Positions 31,993 through 45,517 of a DNA stretch of 64,000 nt are shown here, in pieces (position 1 is the first letter of the stretch; each line of letters opens with the position of its first letter). The stretch is from the NCBI RefSeq assembly GCF_040939455.1, contig NC_134124.1:31695138-31759137 (forward strand), written 5' to 3'. The notes under the pieces are model-generated. The model searched no databases. It saw only the letters and a list, made by a program, of their open reading frames with translations, and had not been told where the DNA came from. This stretch comes from Microcebus murinus. Its lineage: Eukaryota > Chordata > Mammalia > Primates > Cheirogaleidae. The position numbers were made by a program, and so were the translations under genes.

Positions 31993-33489
31993 TCAGCTGT
32001 CCTGAGTCACTGGCACCACCTTGTTCAGCCGTCTTCGCCTGCCGCAGATCTTTCCAGCCGGCAGGACACAGCAGATTCTTAGGAGTAAGTTGCCAAGTCT
32101 CCTAGCGAGCCCCTTCTGGTCCCGGCCCTCTTCCCAGGGGGAGGGGGAGGGGGACGGGGAGGGGGAGGGGGAGGGGGACGGGGAGGGGGAGGGGGAGGTC
32201 TTCCCATATGGCTGCCCAGCCTGCACAGAGCTGCCTCCTCCTTGCTTTTCCCCATCACTGCTGCCGCTGTGTGTTAACAGGGAGGCCACGGGGCCAGGCT
32301 GGGGGGCTAGCCTAATACTAGGACTACTCTGCCCGCTGCCTAGAGGACTGGCAGGTGCTGTGTCTTTTCCGCTCGCCTCTGGAGTCGCAGGCGCTGCCGT
32401 GTCTTTCCCGCTCACCTCCGGAGTAGCAGGCCCTGCCGTGTCTTTCCCGCTCACCTCTGGAGTCGTATACGATATGTTTTTCCTGCTCACCTGCAGACTC
32501 GAAGGCATTGTGCTTTTCCTGCTCGTCTCCAGAGTCAAAAGCCCTGTGCCTTTCTTGGTCACCTCCAGACTCGAAGGCACTGTGCTTTTCTTGCTTGCCT
32601 TCGGAGTCAAAAGCCCTTTGCCTTTCCTGATCACATCCAGACTCACAGCCAGTGTCCCTTTCCTGCTCATCTCTGGTGTCTGCTTACCCTGGATCCAAAC
32701 ATCGGTTATAAGTTCAGGGAGGGTGGGCCTCAACTTGCCTTCTATGGTGAAGAACTTCTTCAAAAGTGCTCTTAGTTTTTGAGAAAAGAATGCAGGTGTT
32801 TCATATCTTCCCTGGGTGATGTTCATTCTCAGTTGCTTCAAGTTGCCGCCAACAAATGGCGGACGCCCGGCTATCATATGGTAGAGGACAGCACCCAGAC
32901 TCCAGACGTCCACCTCGGGTCCCACATATTCCTTGTGCAGGAATATTTCTGGGGCACTAAATGTGGGAGTTCCACAGAAATCGTGCAGGTAATTCTCCTC
33001 ACTGAAAGTCGTTGCGAGGCCGAAGTCAGCTAGTTTAACGTTCATGTGCTCGTCCAGTAGAATGTTCTGGGGCTTTAGGTCGCGGTGGACGATGTGGTTC
33101 TCGTGGCAGTACTGCACCACGTTCAGCAGCTGGCAGAATATGGGACGGGCCTCCTCCTCGCTCAGGCGCTGGTGACTCCTTATGTGTTGCAAAAGGTCCC
33201 CACTACTGGCGTACTCTGTCACCAACCACACAGTATCTTCACTCTCGATGACATTGAGAAGCTTGAGGACATTGGGGTGATCGAGGGCCCTCATCGCATT
33301 GATCTCCATGTGGAGCCAGTCCGTGGTGTGTTGGGTGTTCTTGGATATCATTTTCAGGGCCACCTTGGTCCTAGTTGGAATGTGTATGGCCAGCATCACG
33401 TGGCCTTGCCTGCCATAGCCAATTTTCCTGAGGATGTTATAATTGTGCAACTCCTCTACTGGTAGACTGTAGTCCAAGTTATGCACCAT
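31993..33489 (-). CDS. Sperm motility kinase (SMOK)-like Ser/Thr kinase, left copy
   Basis: Intact 498-aa single-exon frame with a good Kozak context (gaccATGG). The kinase domain spans about residues 17-266: G-loop GYGRQGHV (24-31), catalytic Lys46, alpha-C Glu62, HRDLKPQN with Asp137, DFG Asp155, CGTPTFSAPE (172-181), then DVWSLG. All catalytic residues are present, so it should phosphorylate Ser/Thr. The sequence fits the CAMK/MARK-related sperm motility kinase (SMOK) family, which in mouse acts in sperm flagellar function. After residue 270 comes a low-complexity tail: nine 12-13-residue repeats (form E-V-S-x-K-x-T-x-x-x-T-P), then a Ser-Pro run coded by a CCCTCC-type microsatellite (about 32,140-32,200), and a conserved basic C-terminus (RRLGNLLLRICC, GRRRRLNKV). 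The last is perhaps a membrane or docking element. No UBA or KA1 domain was recognised. Upstream lie a TTAG leader and TATA box. Its partner is at 58,851. Exact orthology to named SMOK genes is not settled. Confidence 0.9.
   Translation of the reverse strand: MVHNLDYSLPVEELHNYNILRKIGYGRQGHVMLAIHIPTRTKVALKMISKNTQHTTDWLHMEINAMRALDHPNVLKLLNVIESEDTVWLVTEYASSGDLLQHIRSHQRLSEEEARPIFCQLLNVVQYCHENHIVHRDLKPQNILLDEHMNVKLADFGLATTFSEENYLHDFCGTPTFSAPEIFLHKEYVGPEVDVWSLGAVLYHMIAGRPPFVGGNLKQLRMNITQGRYETPAFFSQKLRALLKKFFTIEGKLRPTLPELITDVWIQGKQTPEMSRKGTLAVSLDVIRKGKGLLTPKASKKSTVPSSLEVTKKGTGLLTLETSRKSTMPSSLQVSRKNISYTTPEVSGKDTAGPATPEVSGKDTAAPATPEASGKDTAPASPLGSGQSSPSIRLAPQPGPVASLLTHSGSSDGEKQGGGSSVQAGQPYGKTSPSPSPSPSPSPSPSPSPSPWEEGRDQKGLARRLGNLLLRICCVLPAGKICGRRRRLNKVVPVTQDS
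32140..32200. repeat. In-frame (GGGGAG)n-type microsatellite coding Ser-Pro
   Basis: About ten 6-base units. On the minus strand they encode alternating Ser-Pro in the SMOK tail. The right copy has only HSP at this point (TSHSPWEEG), so the expansion is specific to the left copy. Confidence 0.95.
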
Positions 33490-33491
33490 GG

Positions 33492-33945
33492 TCCCCTCTA
33501 TGCTAAGACTATACTAACTGTGCTTATTAAGTAATGAACACTCTGAACCACACTAACTAGGCTAAGGGTACTAACAGTACTAACTACACTATAAGAACTA
33601 CACCAACGATATTAATAAATAATGCTAAATGGGCTAACAAGACTAATTGTACTAACACATCAAAAGAACAACAGTAAGTATACTATCCTAATAAAAAGAA
33701 TATAAACTACGCTACGCTAAAGCTACTAACGAACAATATTAACTATAGTAAGGTAACAAAACTAACAAACAGTACTAACTACAGCATGGTAACAAAACTA
33801 ACAAACAGTACTAACTATGCTACGTTAACACAACTAACCAACAATGCTAACTATACTAACTACACTGACAATACTCACTAACGAAGAAAAAGCAGTATCA
33901 CTACAGTCACACACCACAGGTCACCAAAAGCAGCTTCCTGGGCAA
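33492..33945 (-). promoter_or_regulatory. TTAG-repeat 5' leader of left SMOK
   Basis: Read on the minus strand, the whole leader is a degenerate repeat of units such as GTTAGTACTGTT, TAGTTAGTATAG and TTAGC, with one 36-bp unit in two tandem copies. Every upstream ATG meets a TAG or other stop within a few codons, so there is no long upstream frame. The same leader precedes the right copy and, decayed, the retrocopy. It should be transcribed because it lies between the TATA box and the ATG. Confidence 0.8.
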
Positions 33946-33975
33946 CAAGGACCGAAACCCCAGGCCCAGCCAGGG

Positions 33976-33983
33976 CTTATATA
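33976..33983 (-). promoter_or_regulatory. TATA box of left SMOK (TATATAAG)
   Basis: A consensus TATATAAG about 490 bases upstream of the ATG. An inverted CCAAT (ATTGG) and a TGACCTCA half-CRE-like site lie further upstream in the aligned block. The retrocopy at 9,881 begins at the position 34 bases downstream in the aligned right copy, which supports a start site there. Confidence 0.75.
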
Positions 33984-34596
33984 GGTGCAGGGAATTTGGG
34001 AACAATGGCTCTTTATGAGGTCAGAGCAAGAAATGGGCCAATCCTGGCTGGGTAAAACCTACTGTGTTTTTTTCATTTTGGGGTCCCAAGAACATTTTCC
34101 TCTTCAAAGAAAACAAGTGTTTATTGTTTACATGGTTATAGACATTGATATTTAGTTTATTAGAAATTTAAACCTGCACAATGCTTCAGGGACCTTTCCG
34201 TTTACAGTTTGAAAATCTGTAATAACTTTAGGCTTTTAAAGACCTCATCATGTGTATCCTTGAAATATTCCATTTCTTTTTCTTGAAATTCTGATTGGTG
34301 TCAGGGGAATGCTGCAACATGGCTGACCTCATGATCCTCCTTTAAGTGATACTCCTGGGGCAGTAAGAAGCACGAAAGGGCTGGCCCTGCATCACAGGCC
34401 CCAGCCAGCCCGGCCCAAAATGAGGGAGAATAAGTGGCAGACACCCCAGCCCAACGCTGGGCTGCAGGGCAAGGAGGGCTGACTCGGGACAGCTCTGACC
34501 CGGGCGCAGTGGGAGGTTCCATGAAGGCATGGACTGGAACCGTCCTGGTTCCTGTGCTGGCCTCCGTGGCCCGGACTTGGATGAGCACTGTTGAGC

Positions 34597-36150
<1,554 letters not shown>

Positions 36151-36492
36151 CTAAGTCATTAGTTCTGGGATTGATGGTGTTCTGGGATTAAACTGGCTTT
36201 CTTTGTTCTGGTGCCCTAGGGCTGAAATTGCATTTCCAGTTCCGGAACAGGCAATTTTGGGAGCTGGGGTCTTTTATGACGATTCCTTTCCCTGGCTCGG
36301 CTTGTGGAGGACTCAGATTTCTAAAAGGCTGAAAGGCTGAAATGGGTGGAAGAGGTGGGTTAAATGCTCTCGCTGGAGTTGGTATGAGTTTGAACTGGAA
36401 AAGCTGATAGGACCCCCTAAGAAGGGCAGGAGAAGCCACCTACCTGCTCCCCGGAGCCTCCCAGGTTCTCTAAAGACCACGAGAGACCCTCA

Positions 36493-36789
<297 letters not shown>

Positions 36790-37825
36790 TCACACTGAAT
36801 GAGCTGCTTCTCCCAGCAGCAGACCAGGGAGCTGAATTCATTCATCGGGCTGGGCAGGCTGCGGATTTTGTGGATTTTGGCTTCTTCGACAGCCGCGATC
36901 TCTTCATCGTTAGTGAATTTATGAAAAGAGAGAAGCATCCATTTTGCTTGACTGTCACTTGATCAGAACGAGTCCACGTGAGCAAAATGTGAACTCACAC
37001 AGCCCAGGTAGTGACAGGCCCCAGGACCCAGCCTGCCCTGATTTCACAGGGTTCCCCTGGCCCAGCCCCAAACCTCCCCGGGCTGCAGGCCTCCCTGTGT
37101 CCCCTCGGCCGCATCCCCCCAGCCTCCTCTGGCATCTGCCCTTCAGGCCCAAGGCTGCCTCCTCCAGCTGGAAGGCCACTGCCCTCTGAGCAGGCACCGG
37201 CACTCCCTGCCCCCACAGGTCCGTTTCTCCAGGATGTGAACTCCTGGAGAGCAGGGTGGGGCTCTCCCTGCTCCCAGAGCCCCCGCAGCTCCCAGGCTGT
37301 GGCCAATGCAGAGCCTTAGGTGACAAGACCTCCCTCCCCTGCGAACTGCCCCAGGGCTCCTGCTGCCAAAGCACCACCTCTTCCTGCAGGATATCACGGT
37401 CACTGACTGGAGGCTGCACCCTACTCCCCTGCCCAGCCCCGCCTCTGGTTCCCTGGGTGTCCTTTCTCCTCCCGACTGCCAGCTGCAGTCTTCTCCCAGC
37501 TCCTCCTCCCCCTCCAAGCAGGGGCCCAAGGCCTCCCCACCTCTCCTGCCCTGCGCAAGCCTGGGAGCTGCCCCCACTCCCAGGGCTCCAAAGGCCATCT
37601 CTGGGTTGGAGGCTCCACCCCATGTCCCACCGGGCCCCCAGCTCCCCCAGAGAGCTCCAGACACCCCTCCCGGTGGGCCCCCAGCCTCACCTGGCTAGGC
37701 CACAGCCACCTCTAACTCCCTGGGCCCAGACTCCTCACCTCCTTCCCCCCATGCCGGCCCCCACCTCTGTGCTCCACGCCACAGTGAAGGACCATCATCG
37801 ACCTGGTCACCCCAGCCCTCCCTCC

Positions 37826-37976
37826 CCTCAAGCCCGCCACTTCCAGATGGTCACCTGCCCCACCCAGTGGTGCTAGCCAGGTCCTGTCCTCAGTCTGCTT
37901 CCTGTTTCCCCTGCAGTCACCCCCTTTCTCTGGAGCTGCACCTGATGCGGAGCAACCTTTCCAAACACTCCCCTCT
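37826..37976 (+). repeat. 150-bp direct duplication, unit 1
   Basis: Sequence from agcccgccacttccagatgg to ttccaaacactcccctc. It is repeated 394 bases later at 38,222-38,372 with a few changes. Unit 1 lies inside the arm and pairs with the right arm at about 55,930-56,083. Confidence 0.9.
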
Positions 37977-38221
37977 ACTGAATGTGCCCCTGGGCCAGGG
38001 CCAAGGTACCTGTTCCAGGGCAGGGGCTTGCTGAGCAATACGGGGACCACATCTCAGGTGTTGCCGCCTGCAAGAGAGCACGTGGCCTGTGGGGTCTCCC
38101 CCTTTGTGTTGGCTCCAGATTCAAGTTGAGCCATTCCTCAACCTACAGGGCAGAGCCAGGAGGACTCCCCATAACTCCTTCCATGCTTCCCTCCCTCCCT
38201 CCTCCTCTACCAACTCCCAAC

Positions 38222-38372
38222 TCAAAGCCCGCCACTTCCAGATGGTCACTGCCCCACCCAGTGGTGCTAGCCAGGTCCTGTCCTCAGTCTGCTTGCTGGT
38301 TCCCCTGTAGTCACCCCCTTTCTCTGGAGCTGCACCTGATGTGGAGCAACCTTTCCAAACACTCCCCTCATA
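38222..38372 (+). repeat. 150-bp direct duplication, unit 2 (at arm boundary)
   Basis: Second copy of the unit. It starts exactly where the left arm stops matching the right arm. Confidence 0.88.
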
Positions 38373-38459
38373 TATGTCATGCTTTCTTTAAAAATAAAAT
38401 CCAGGAAGTCTAGCATGGGCTTCAACCTCTTTACTGTGAAATGGTAACAGGGGCAGACA

Positions 38460-38690
38460 ATATATATTGAGCATTTGCCAGGTGTGAAGTACCATTCTAA
38501 GTGCTTTGCATATGTTATTAAAAACTCATTTCATCTTCACAATGCTACTATGTCCATTTTACAGGCAAGGAAACAGAGGCACAGAGATGTTCATTAACTT
38601 GCCCACGGTCACACAGCCTGGTGATGGGCGAGTTGGGTGGGATTGGACTCAGCCTGGCTCTAGAGCCTACACTCTTAGCCTGCACGGAAC
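38460..38690 (+). repeat. MIR
   Basis: Very good MIR: tattgagcatttgccaggtg, attttacaggcaaggaaac, gcccacggtcacacagcctgg, ggactcagcctggctctag. Confidence 0.9.
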
Positions 38691-39009
38691 TGCCCGGAAT
38701 CCACTGCATTTCACGATCTGATCACAAAGCCAGACCCCGCTTCCCCAAACCCTCTGTTCCAGCCCCTCAGCTCCCACCCGAGGCTCTGCCCCTGAACCTC
38801 ACACATCTGCCTGTGCCGTCCCCTCCCCACCCACTCTCAGAGGCCTGGGGCAGCACAGCACTTATCATCGTCACAGTCACAGGGTGCATCTGTCTGCTCC
38901 CCAGAACCCACCGTGCTCCAGGTGAGGGGCTGGCCCAGAGCGGGGGGCTCCGGATCATGGTTATGATGTCAGTGGCCAGGCACGGAGGGCAGCGCACCTC
39001 CTCCTGGGA

Positions 39010-39115
39010 CAGGAAGCTGTGGTGCCCGACCCAGCTGTGTGACCTTAGGCAAATCATGGACCTCACTGTCCCTCAGTTTCCCCATCTGTAAGACAAGGTA
39101 CTTGGAATCAATGAT
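39010..39115 (+). repeat. MIR
   Basis: MIR core/3' phrases: agctgtgtgaccttaggcaa, cctcagtttccccatctgta. Confidence 0.85.
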
Positions 39116-39246
39116 CTCCAAAGATCTTTGCCTCTGTTGGCCAGAAGATGCTGTGGATTTTTATCTATCTAAGATCTTTGCCGGAGTTATTCTTACATAA
39201 ATTCTTACCTCCAATTTCTCAGCTGGAAGGAAAACATTCACATTTA

Positions 39247-39693
<447 letters not shown>

Positions 39694-39719
39694 TCAGTTC
39701 TGGGAGCAACACGACCCCC

Positions 39720-42700
39720 AGTTGACCCAGGCCCGCTTGAGTGCGGAATCTGCGTCTGCTGAACTGCTCCCCACTAGCTCGAAAAGCCTTAGGTCTGGAG
39801 CTCTGCCCTGTTGCACAAAGGCCCCCAGTTCGCTCCCTCCTGGACCGCTCCCTGCCCCAGGCGAGGCCACATCCAACAAGGCAGCTCCGGGCATCGCAGA
39901 ATCCCCGGGCTGCCAGCGGCGAGCCGGACGGCGGGAGTGCTTGGCTGTGCCACGGAGCCCCCTTACTTGGGGAGCCCAGTCCCTACTCGACACCAAGCTC
40001 CAGGTCGGAGCCACGACCCCGCCCAGGTTCCCTGGGTGAGCCCAGCGGCCTCCTGGATGGCGAGGGCACTCCCCGCCGAGTCCCGAGGGACACGGGTCCC
40101 CAAGAAGTTCTCAAGCCCACACTCGCCCACCGCCCCGGGTTCCCGCTTATTTGCCGCGATGGCTGGCGGTCTCAGGGATGGCGCCGAGCTGTCCAGGGCC
40201 GGAGGGGCACGCGGAGGGGCACGCGCCAGGTGTCGCTCCGGCAGGCCGGGGTTCTCGCGCCTCACTTGGCACTCCAGCTCTTGCTGCACAGACGACCCGG
40301 GTAGCTCCTGCAGGTACCGGCCGCCTTGCTGGGGGCCCGGCTGCGCTGGCCACGGCCCCTGCCAAACGCAGGCCGCACCTCAGAGGGGCGGGTGCCGGGG
40401 CGCTGGCCGGCGGCGCGGGGTTCAGCTTGGGGGCGCAGCGGTGCGTGGCCAGCGCTGCCCATCCTCAACTCGCTCCCGCCTCTGCTGGGGCCCGCCTCAG
40501 GTGCTGCCGGGCCTCCCGCTCCCCGCGCTCCCCCGCCCAGTGCTCCACGGACCCGCAGGGGCGACGGAGCGCGGAGCTGCAGCCGCCACGGACAGGCGAG
40601 GGGTCTGCACAGTGCCGCCGCGACGCGAGGGGGAGCCGGAGCTGGAGCGGCCCGCGCGGGAGGAGGCCGGAGAAAGAGCTTCTGTCCCTAGGACACTAGC
40701 CCCTTCAGCGCCCCGGTCCCCGGCACCTCCCTCTCCCTGGGCAATTGCAACAGCGGCTAGCAAAGCACAGGCGAGCGCTGGTTTGTCGGACCCCAGTCTC
40801 TTCCAGTCACCAGGCCACACCGCGCCACTCAGGGCCGCACACAATAGCGAAAAGTCCAAGGAAGCGCTTCGCCCGACCCCACCTTCTGCCTTCCCGAGGC
40901 CACTCGCCGTGGCTCCCCCCCTCCATCCCCTCCCCGCCGCCGGCGGGCAGCCTGCAGCGGCCGCAGGGCCTAGGCTCCTGCGCTCCGTATGCACGGCGCA
41001 TCGCCGCGCCCTGGCGGGGAAACCTGGCTGTGCTTCCCGCGTCGGCTGCGTCCTCTCTTCTGAGGCGCGGGGAAGGTAGGTTGTCCCTGAGCTAGAGCTG
41101 ACGGCTGCTCGACGCCTTCGTCGCGTGCGCTCCTCGCTCATCCCGCCTCCCGCCGCCGCCGCCTCTAGCGCCGCCGCAGCAGCTTCGCCTCAACTGCCCG
41201 AATCTGCTCAGCTCCTTTCCCGAGATCAGGGGACAGTGCGGGAGAAGCCGGTTGCATGTGCGGAAGCTGGAGCTGCGAGGGCTGCTGTGGCTTAGGCTGC
41301 CGTCGCTGCCACAGTGAACCTCGGACATCCAGCGGCGGCCAAAAAGAAAGAGGGGAGGAGGAGGAGGGAAGCAAGGAAGAGCAAGAGGGCTTGAGATTGG
41401 AGAGGCTCTTCTCTCGGTTGGGGATCAGGAGTTGAGGGCACCGGGAGCACTCGGGAGGCGGCTTGGAAAGGGAAGAGACTTGGAGTGAATTGTGCCCCTT
41501 GAAATGTTAGGCGGGGAAAGAATTCCTCCTCCTTCCCCCACCCCGACCTGTACAGGGAGGGAGAGAGGGAGGGAGGGATGGCGGGAGGGAAAGAAAGTGT
41601 CTTGGGCAGTCGGAAAGTAAGGAGAGGATGAAGAGATTCCGCTGGGATAAGGTCAGGCTCTGAGCACAAGCAAGGGACAGAGCAGTGGGTGGCACTGCGC
41701 CTCCTTGGGTGGCGGGAGCAGGCGGCAGCGGCACCGGAGAGTCGGAGGGGGACTGGCTGCTGCTGGCTCCTGCGTCCTGCACCGAGAGCGCCTGCCCGGG
41801 TGGAGGTTCTAGTTCCCGCCCCAGGATTCAGGTGCGACCTGCTTGGGGAGGAGGTGGCGCCCGGGCAGACCCGGGAAGTGCCCACCTGTAATCTTGGGCG
41901 GATAAAGGGGAGGGGGTTGCGCAGGAAGAAAAGGAGGAGGAGGAGGGAGGCCAGGTGGACCGCCCAGCCAAGGCGCCTGGCCGCGGCCCAGAGGCAGGGT
42001 CGAAAAACCACTGCCTTGGCGGAGGCGGCGACGGCGCCCCGGGTGCCACCCAGAACCCGGCTCTCGTGCTCCCACCCGGCGGCCGGGTTAAAGAGATAGG
42101 CCAGGAATCCGGGGCCTGCTCGCCTGGGGCCTCGCCCGACCCGCTGCCAGAGGTCCCCCCGGGGCAGTTGTCCTGGGAAGGTGAAGAAAAGTGACTGTCC
42201 CAGAGCCACGTCTCCAGAATCAGCCTTGACCTGCGCCTCCACAGCGCGGAGCCAGCACTTCGCAGGAAGGCCCTAGCTGCGCCCGCGGCCGCGCTGCAGC
42301 TCCCCGCGAGTGGAAGGGGCTGCAGAGGAGTGGCGACGGCCCTGACAGCCCCGCTTCGCCCGCGCACAGACACACGCACGCGTGTGAACACATGCACACT
42401 CGCGAACGCGACGCACTCGCCAACACAGGCACATTTACTGCACACACCGGCACCCGGGGCGCGCCAGCTTCGGTGAGCCGTTTCCCTGGGACCTAGCAGG
42501 TTCCTAACCCCGCAACTGCACCAACCGCCCGACTTTCCCTACAGTTCACCTCAGTTTAACCTTCTCCCCAAGAACTCCCTTTCTGCCAGGGCCTGATGCC
42601 ACGCCCCGGGCCGTCCCTGGGTTACGTGAACACCGTAATGGCCACGGTCCCTTCTTAAAGCGTGGAGCACGCTTGAAAACGAACCTCTCTCCATCCTTGA

Positions 42701-43250
42701 GTAACACAAAACTCTGAAAAGTTAGGTTCAGGTTTTCACACACGGCAACCAAAATTATTCTGGACTAATCCCAGAACAGAAACTTTCCCCTGGGGAAGAA
42801 TTCTTCCCAAGACACGTACCGCCCGGAACAAACGCGCTCCCCGGCAGCCGCAGGCGGGGAGGTGGCGCCGCGGCCCCGCTGCGCGCGGAGGGCGCGCCGA
42901 CGACGGCGTCGTGTACAGGAGCGGGAACCCGGCTTTCTCCCGGGCCTGGGAGCGCCCCATCACTGGGCTACCGCCCCGCGGACAGGGGACGGAGGGGTCT
43001 GACGGGAACCAAAAGTTTCCTGTCAGAGTTTGTCAGAAAAGATGGTATCGTGCACGCGCGCGCCTCCCGCAGAGCGCGCATGCTCCGTGGCCGGGGGTCT
43101 TGGCATCGCGATAAGCTAGGGACACCCCATGCTCCCGTGGGACTCTGTTTGCAAAGGGGCGGGGCGGATCGGGATGGAAAAATGGTCTGGCACTGCAGGG
43201 GCGGAGCCAGCGTCTGATTGACAGCCCAGAGGCCAATGAGGGGAGAAACG
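39720..43250. promoter_or_regulatory. CpG island, 3.5 kb
   Basis: Dense CpG and high GC from 39,720 to 43,250, with a (CCG)n stretch near 41,150 and (GGGA)n near 41,550-41,590. At the right edge are a GC box (ggggcggggcgg, about 43,157), an inverted CCAAT (attgacag) and a direct ccaatgag near 43,215-43,235. The many long frames on both strands are due to base composition. I recognise no protein in them. It is likely the promoter and untranslated first exon of a broadly expressed gene; direction is not decided. Confidence 0.85.
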
Positions 43251-43419
43251 GCAGCTCAAGGAACGCACCGCCTACGGTTGAACTGTCACTGGCTCATAGG
43301 AGTTATAATGGGTTTTACCTGTCCTTAATCTGGCTCGGCTTGGCCAAGTGCTTTCAAAACTTACCTTCTCTGGCGATTTCTGCAAAGTTTTGGGGACACT
43401 ATCACCCATCTTGTCTAGA

Positions 43420-43560
43420 GCACTTTGGTGAGCGCTATTACCCAGGTCCATTTTACAGATGTGGCAACTGAGGCTTCCAGAAGCTAACCTAAGCAAGGAC
43501 ACAGCTGGGATCCCTGTCTAGGCAATTCTGACCCTACAGCCCGTCCTGTTAAAGGGTCTG
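43420..43560 (+). repeat. MIR
   Basis: ccattttacagatgtggcaactgaggc followed by ggacacagctgggatccc is a MIR core. Confidence 0.75.
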
Positions 43561-43917
43561 CCGTTCTACTCGCCCTTAGAACTGGCGATCAGGGAGGAGC
43601 AGGGTCCCATAAAGAGACTGGGGTGAATGTGGTTGAGCAGATTGCTGGCGGAGGTGTCACAGGAGTGGGTCCTACCCAGGGTGACAGCTCAGAGGATGGA
43701 GACGGGAGGGGATTCAGGAGAGAGGAAGGTGAAAATGTGGCTGTCACGGGCCAGGCTGTCCCCTGGCTGCAGGAGCCTGGCAGCACTCAGTATGATGTGG
43801 CTTTGGGTTAACAGCAGGTGCGGAAAAGCTGTTCTCTTGGGGCTGTGTGTTTTCCAGGTGTGCAGTGGAGCATTCTGGGAGCATAGCGGTGTTCTAGTAC
43901 CTAGAAGACAGTTGCCT

Positions 43918-44265
43918 TAGTTTGCTAGGGCTGTCATAACAAGATACCACAGACAAGGTGGCTTAGACAAATTTATTTTCTTACAGCCCCAGAGGCTGAG
44001 AAGTCTGAGATCAGTGTGCTGGCAGATGTGGTTCCCGGTGATGTCCCTTTCTGGCCACCATCTATCTGTCCTCCCATAGTGGACCAAGATCTCCCTCTCA
44101 CCTCATAAAGCCATCAATTGTGTTGGATTATGACCACACACCTATGACCTCGTTTAACCTTAACTGCCTCCTTAAAAGCCTTATTTCCAAATACAGTCAC
44201 AATGGGGGTTAGGCCTTCAACGCAAGAATTTGGGGAGACACAGTCCATTCCATAAGACATGGGGA
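43918..44265. repeat. Old interspersed repeat
   Basis: Starts agtttgctagggctgtcataac and continues accacagacaaggtggct, ending aatttggggagacacagtcc. This is a widespread old mammalian repeat. I do not assign the family. Confidence 0.6.
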
Positions 44266-44383
44266 GGTGAAATAAAGTCTTTAATGAAGATAAATTAGAA
44301 CATTTAAATAAATAAACAAACAATCCTTGCTGGTAGTAAACTGAGCCTGGCCTAAATTAATTTGCCATGGTTTTTTGTTTTTG

Positions 44384-44594
44384 TTTTTTTTTTGAGGCAG
44401 AGTCTCGCTCTGTTGCCTGTGCCAGAGTGCTGCGGCTGTGGTGCGTGCCACAATGCCTGGCTAATTTTTCTATTTTTAGTAGACATGGGGTCTCACTCTC
44501 ACTCAGGTTGGTCTTGAACTCCTGAGCTCACGTGATCCTCCTGCCTCGGCCTCCCAGAGTGCTAAGATTAAAGTTGTGAGCCACCACGCACGGT
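44384..44594 (-). repeat. Alu (antisense), internally deleted
   Basis: Antisense Alu with the first part shortened (tgttgcctgtgccagagtgc joined to gtgcgtgccacaatgcctgg). No lemur-type segment is visible. Confidence 0.9.
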
Positions 44595-44965
44595 CTGCTA
44601 TGTTTTTTCTTTACTACCCCTATTAACTAAGATCGTGGGTATCTGTGACTATAAGATAAGTTTGTGGTTTATAGTAATTTTTCATAGTCCTGTGGACCAA
44701 CGCTCCTCACCCCTGCAATTCTCTATCACTGATAAAAGGCACTTAGGAGCTCAAGGGAAAAGATGTGATCCAAAAGATAGGCTGAGATCCTGAAATTTGA
44801 TACCTAATAGAACATAATCTCACTTCTTTTGATTCTCATGTTAATTTTTATTATACTTATTTTACATGTGAAGAAATAGAGGCCCTTAAAGTTAAGCAGA
44901 TTGCCTAAGGACGTGTTTTAAGGAGGCGCAAAGTCTGTATCTAGAGCCAAACTTACCTATTCTGA

Positions 44966-45290
<325 letters not shown>

Positions 45291-45307
45291 CCTCTTCTGA
45301 TTCTTAA

Positions 45308-45380
45308 CCCTTTGCACTCGGATGTCGAGTGTGGATAACGTCGAGTGGATAATGAGAATAAAGCAAGCGAGTGCAAAGGG
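45308..45380. mobile_element. piggyBac MITE (73 bp) with TTAA target sites
   Basis: TTAA at 45,304-45,307 and 45,381-45,384. Ends are CCCTTTGCACTCG and CGAGTGCAAAGGG, perfect 13-bp inverted repeats. The TGTCGAGTG block is shared with the 27,131 element. It is a minimal non-coding element. Confidence 0.93.
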
Positions 45381-45517
45381 TTAAGCCTTATTCTTTGCGT
45401 ATTTTCACCACCCATGATGAAATAACCTAAGAAAATAACCACCTTCAGCAGAAGAGAAACCTCCCTCTTTATTCTTTACAGAAATATTGGCAGTCATGGG
45501 TGCCTCATTCTCCTGAG

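Noticed and set aside
32021..32782. 253-codon frame antisense to the left SMOK
   Set aside because: Mirror of the kinase tail. It has no homologue in the right copy, where the antisense frame is broken up.
36955..37876. Frames of over 200 codons in the inner arm, also at 56,242-56,952
   Set aside because: They are conserved only because the arms are duplicated. All phases are open, with Gly/Pro-rich low-complexity composition and no splice or domain support.
40151..41141. Long open frames on both strands in the CpG island (180-420 codons)
   Set aside because: High GC makes stops rare. The frames overlap in several phases, have no domain, and show Ala/Arg/Pro/Gly bias from base composition.
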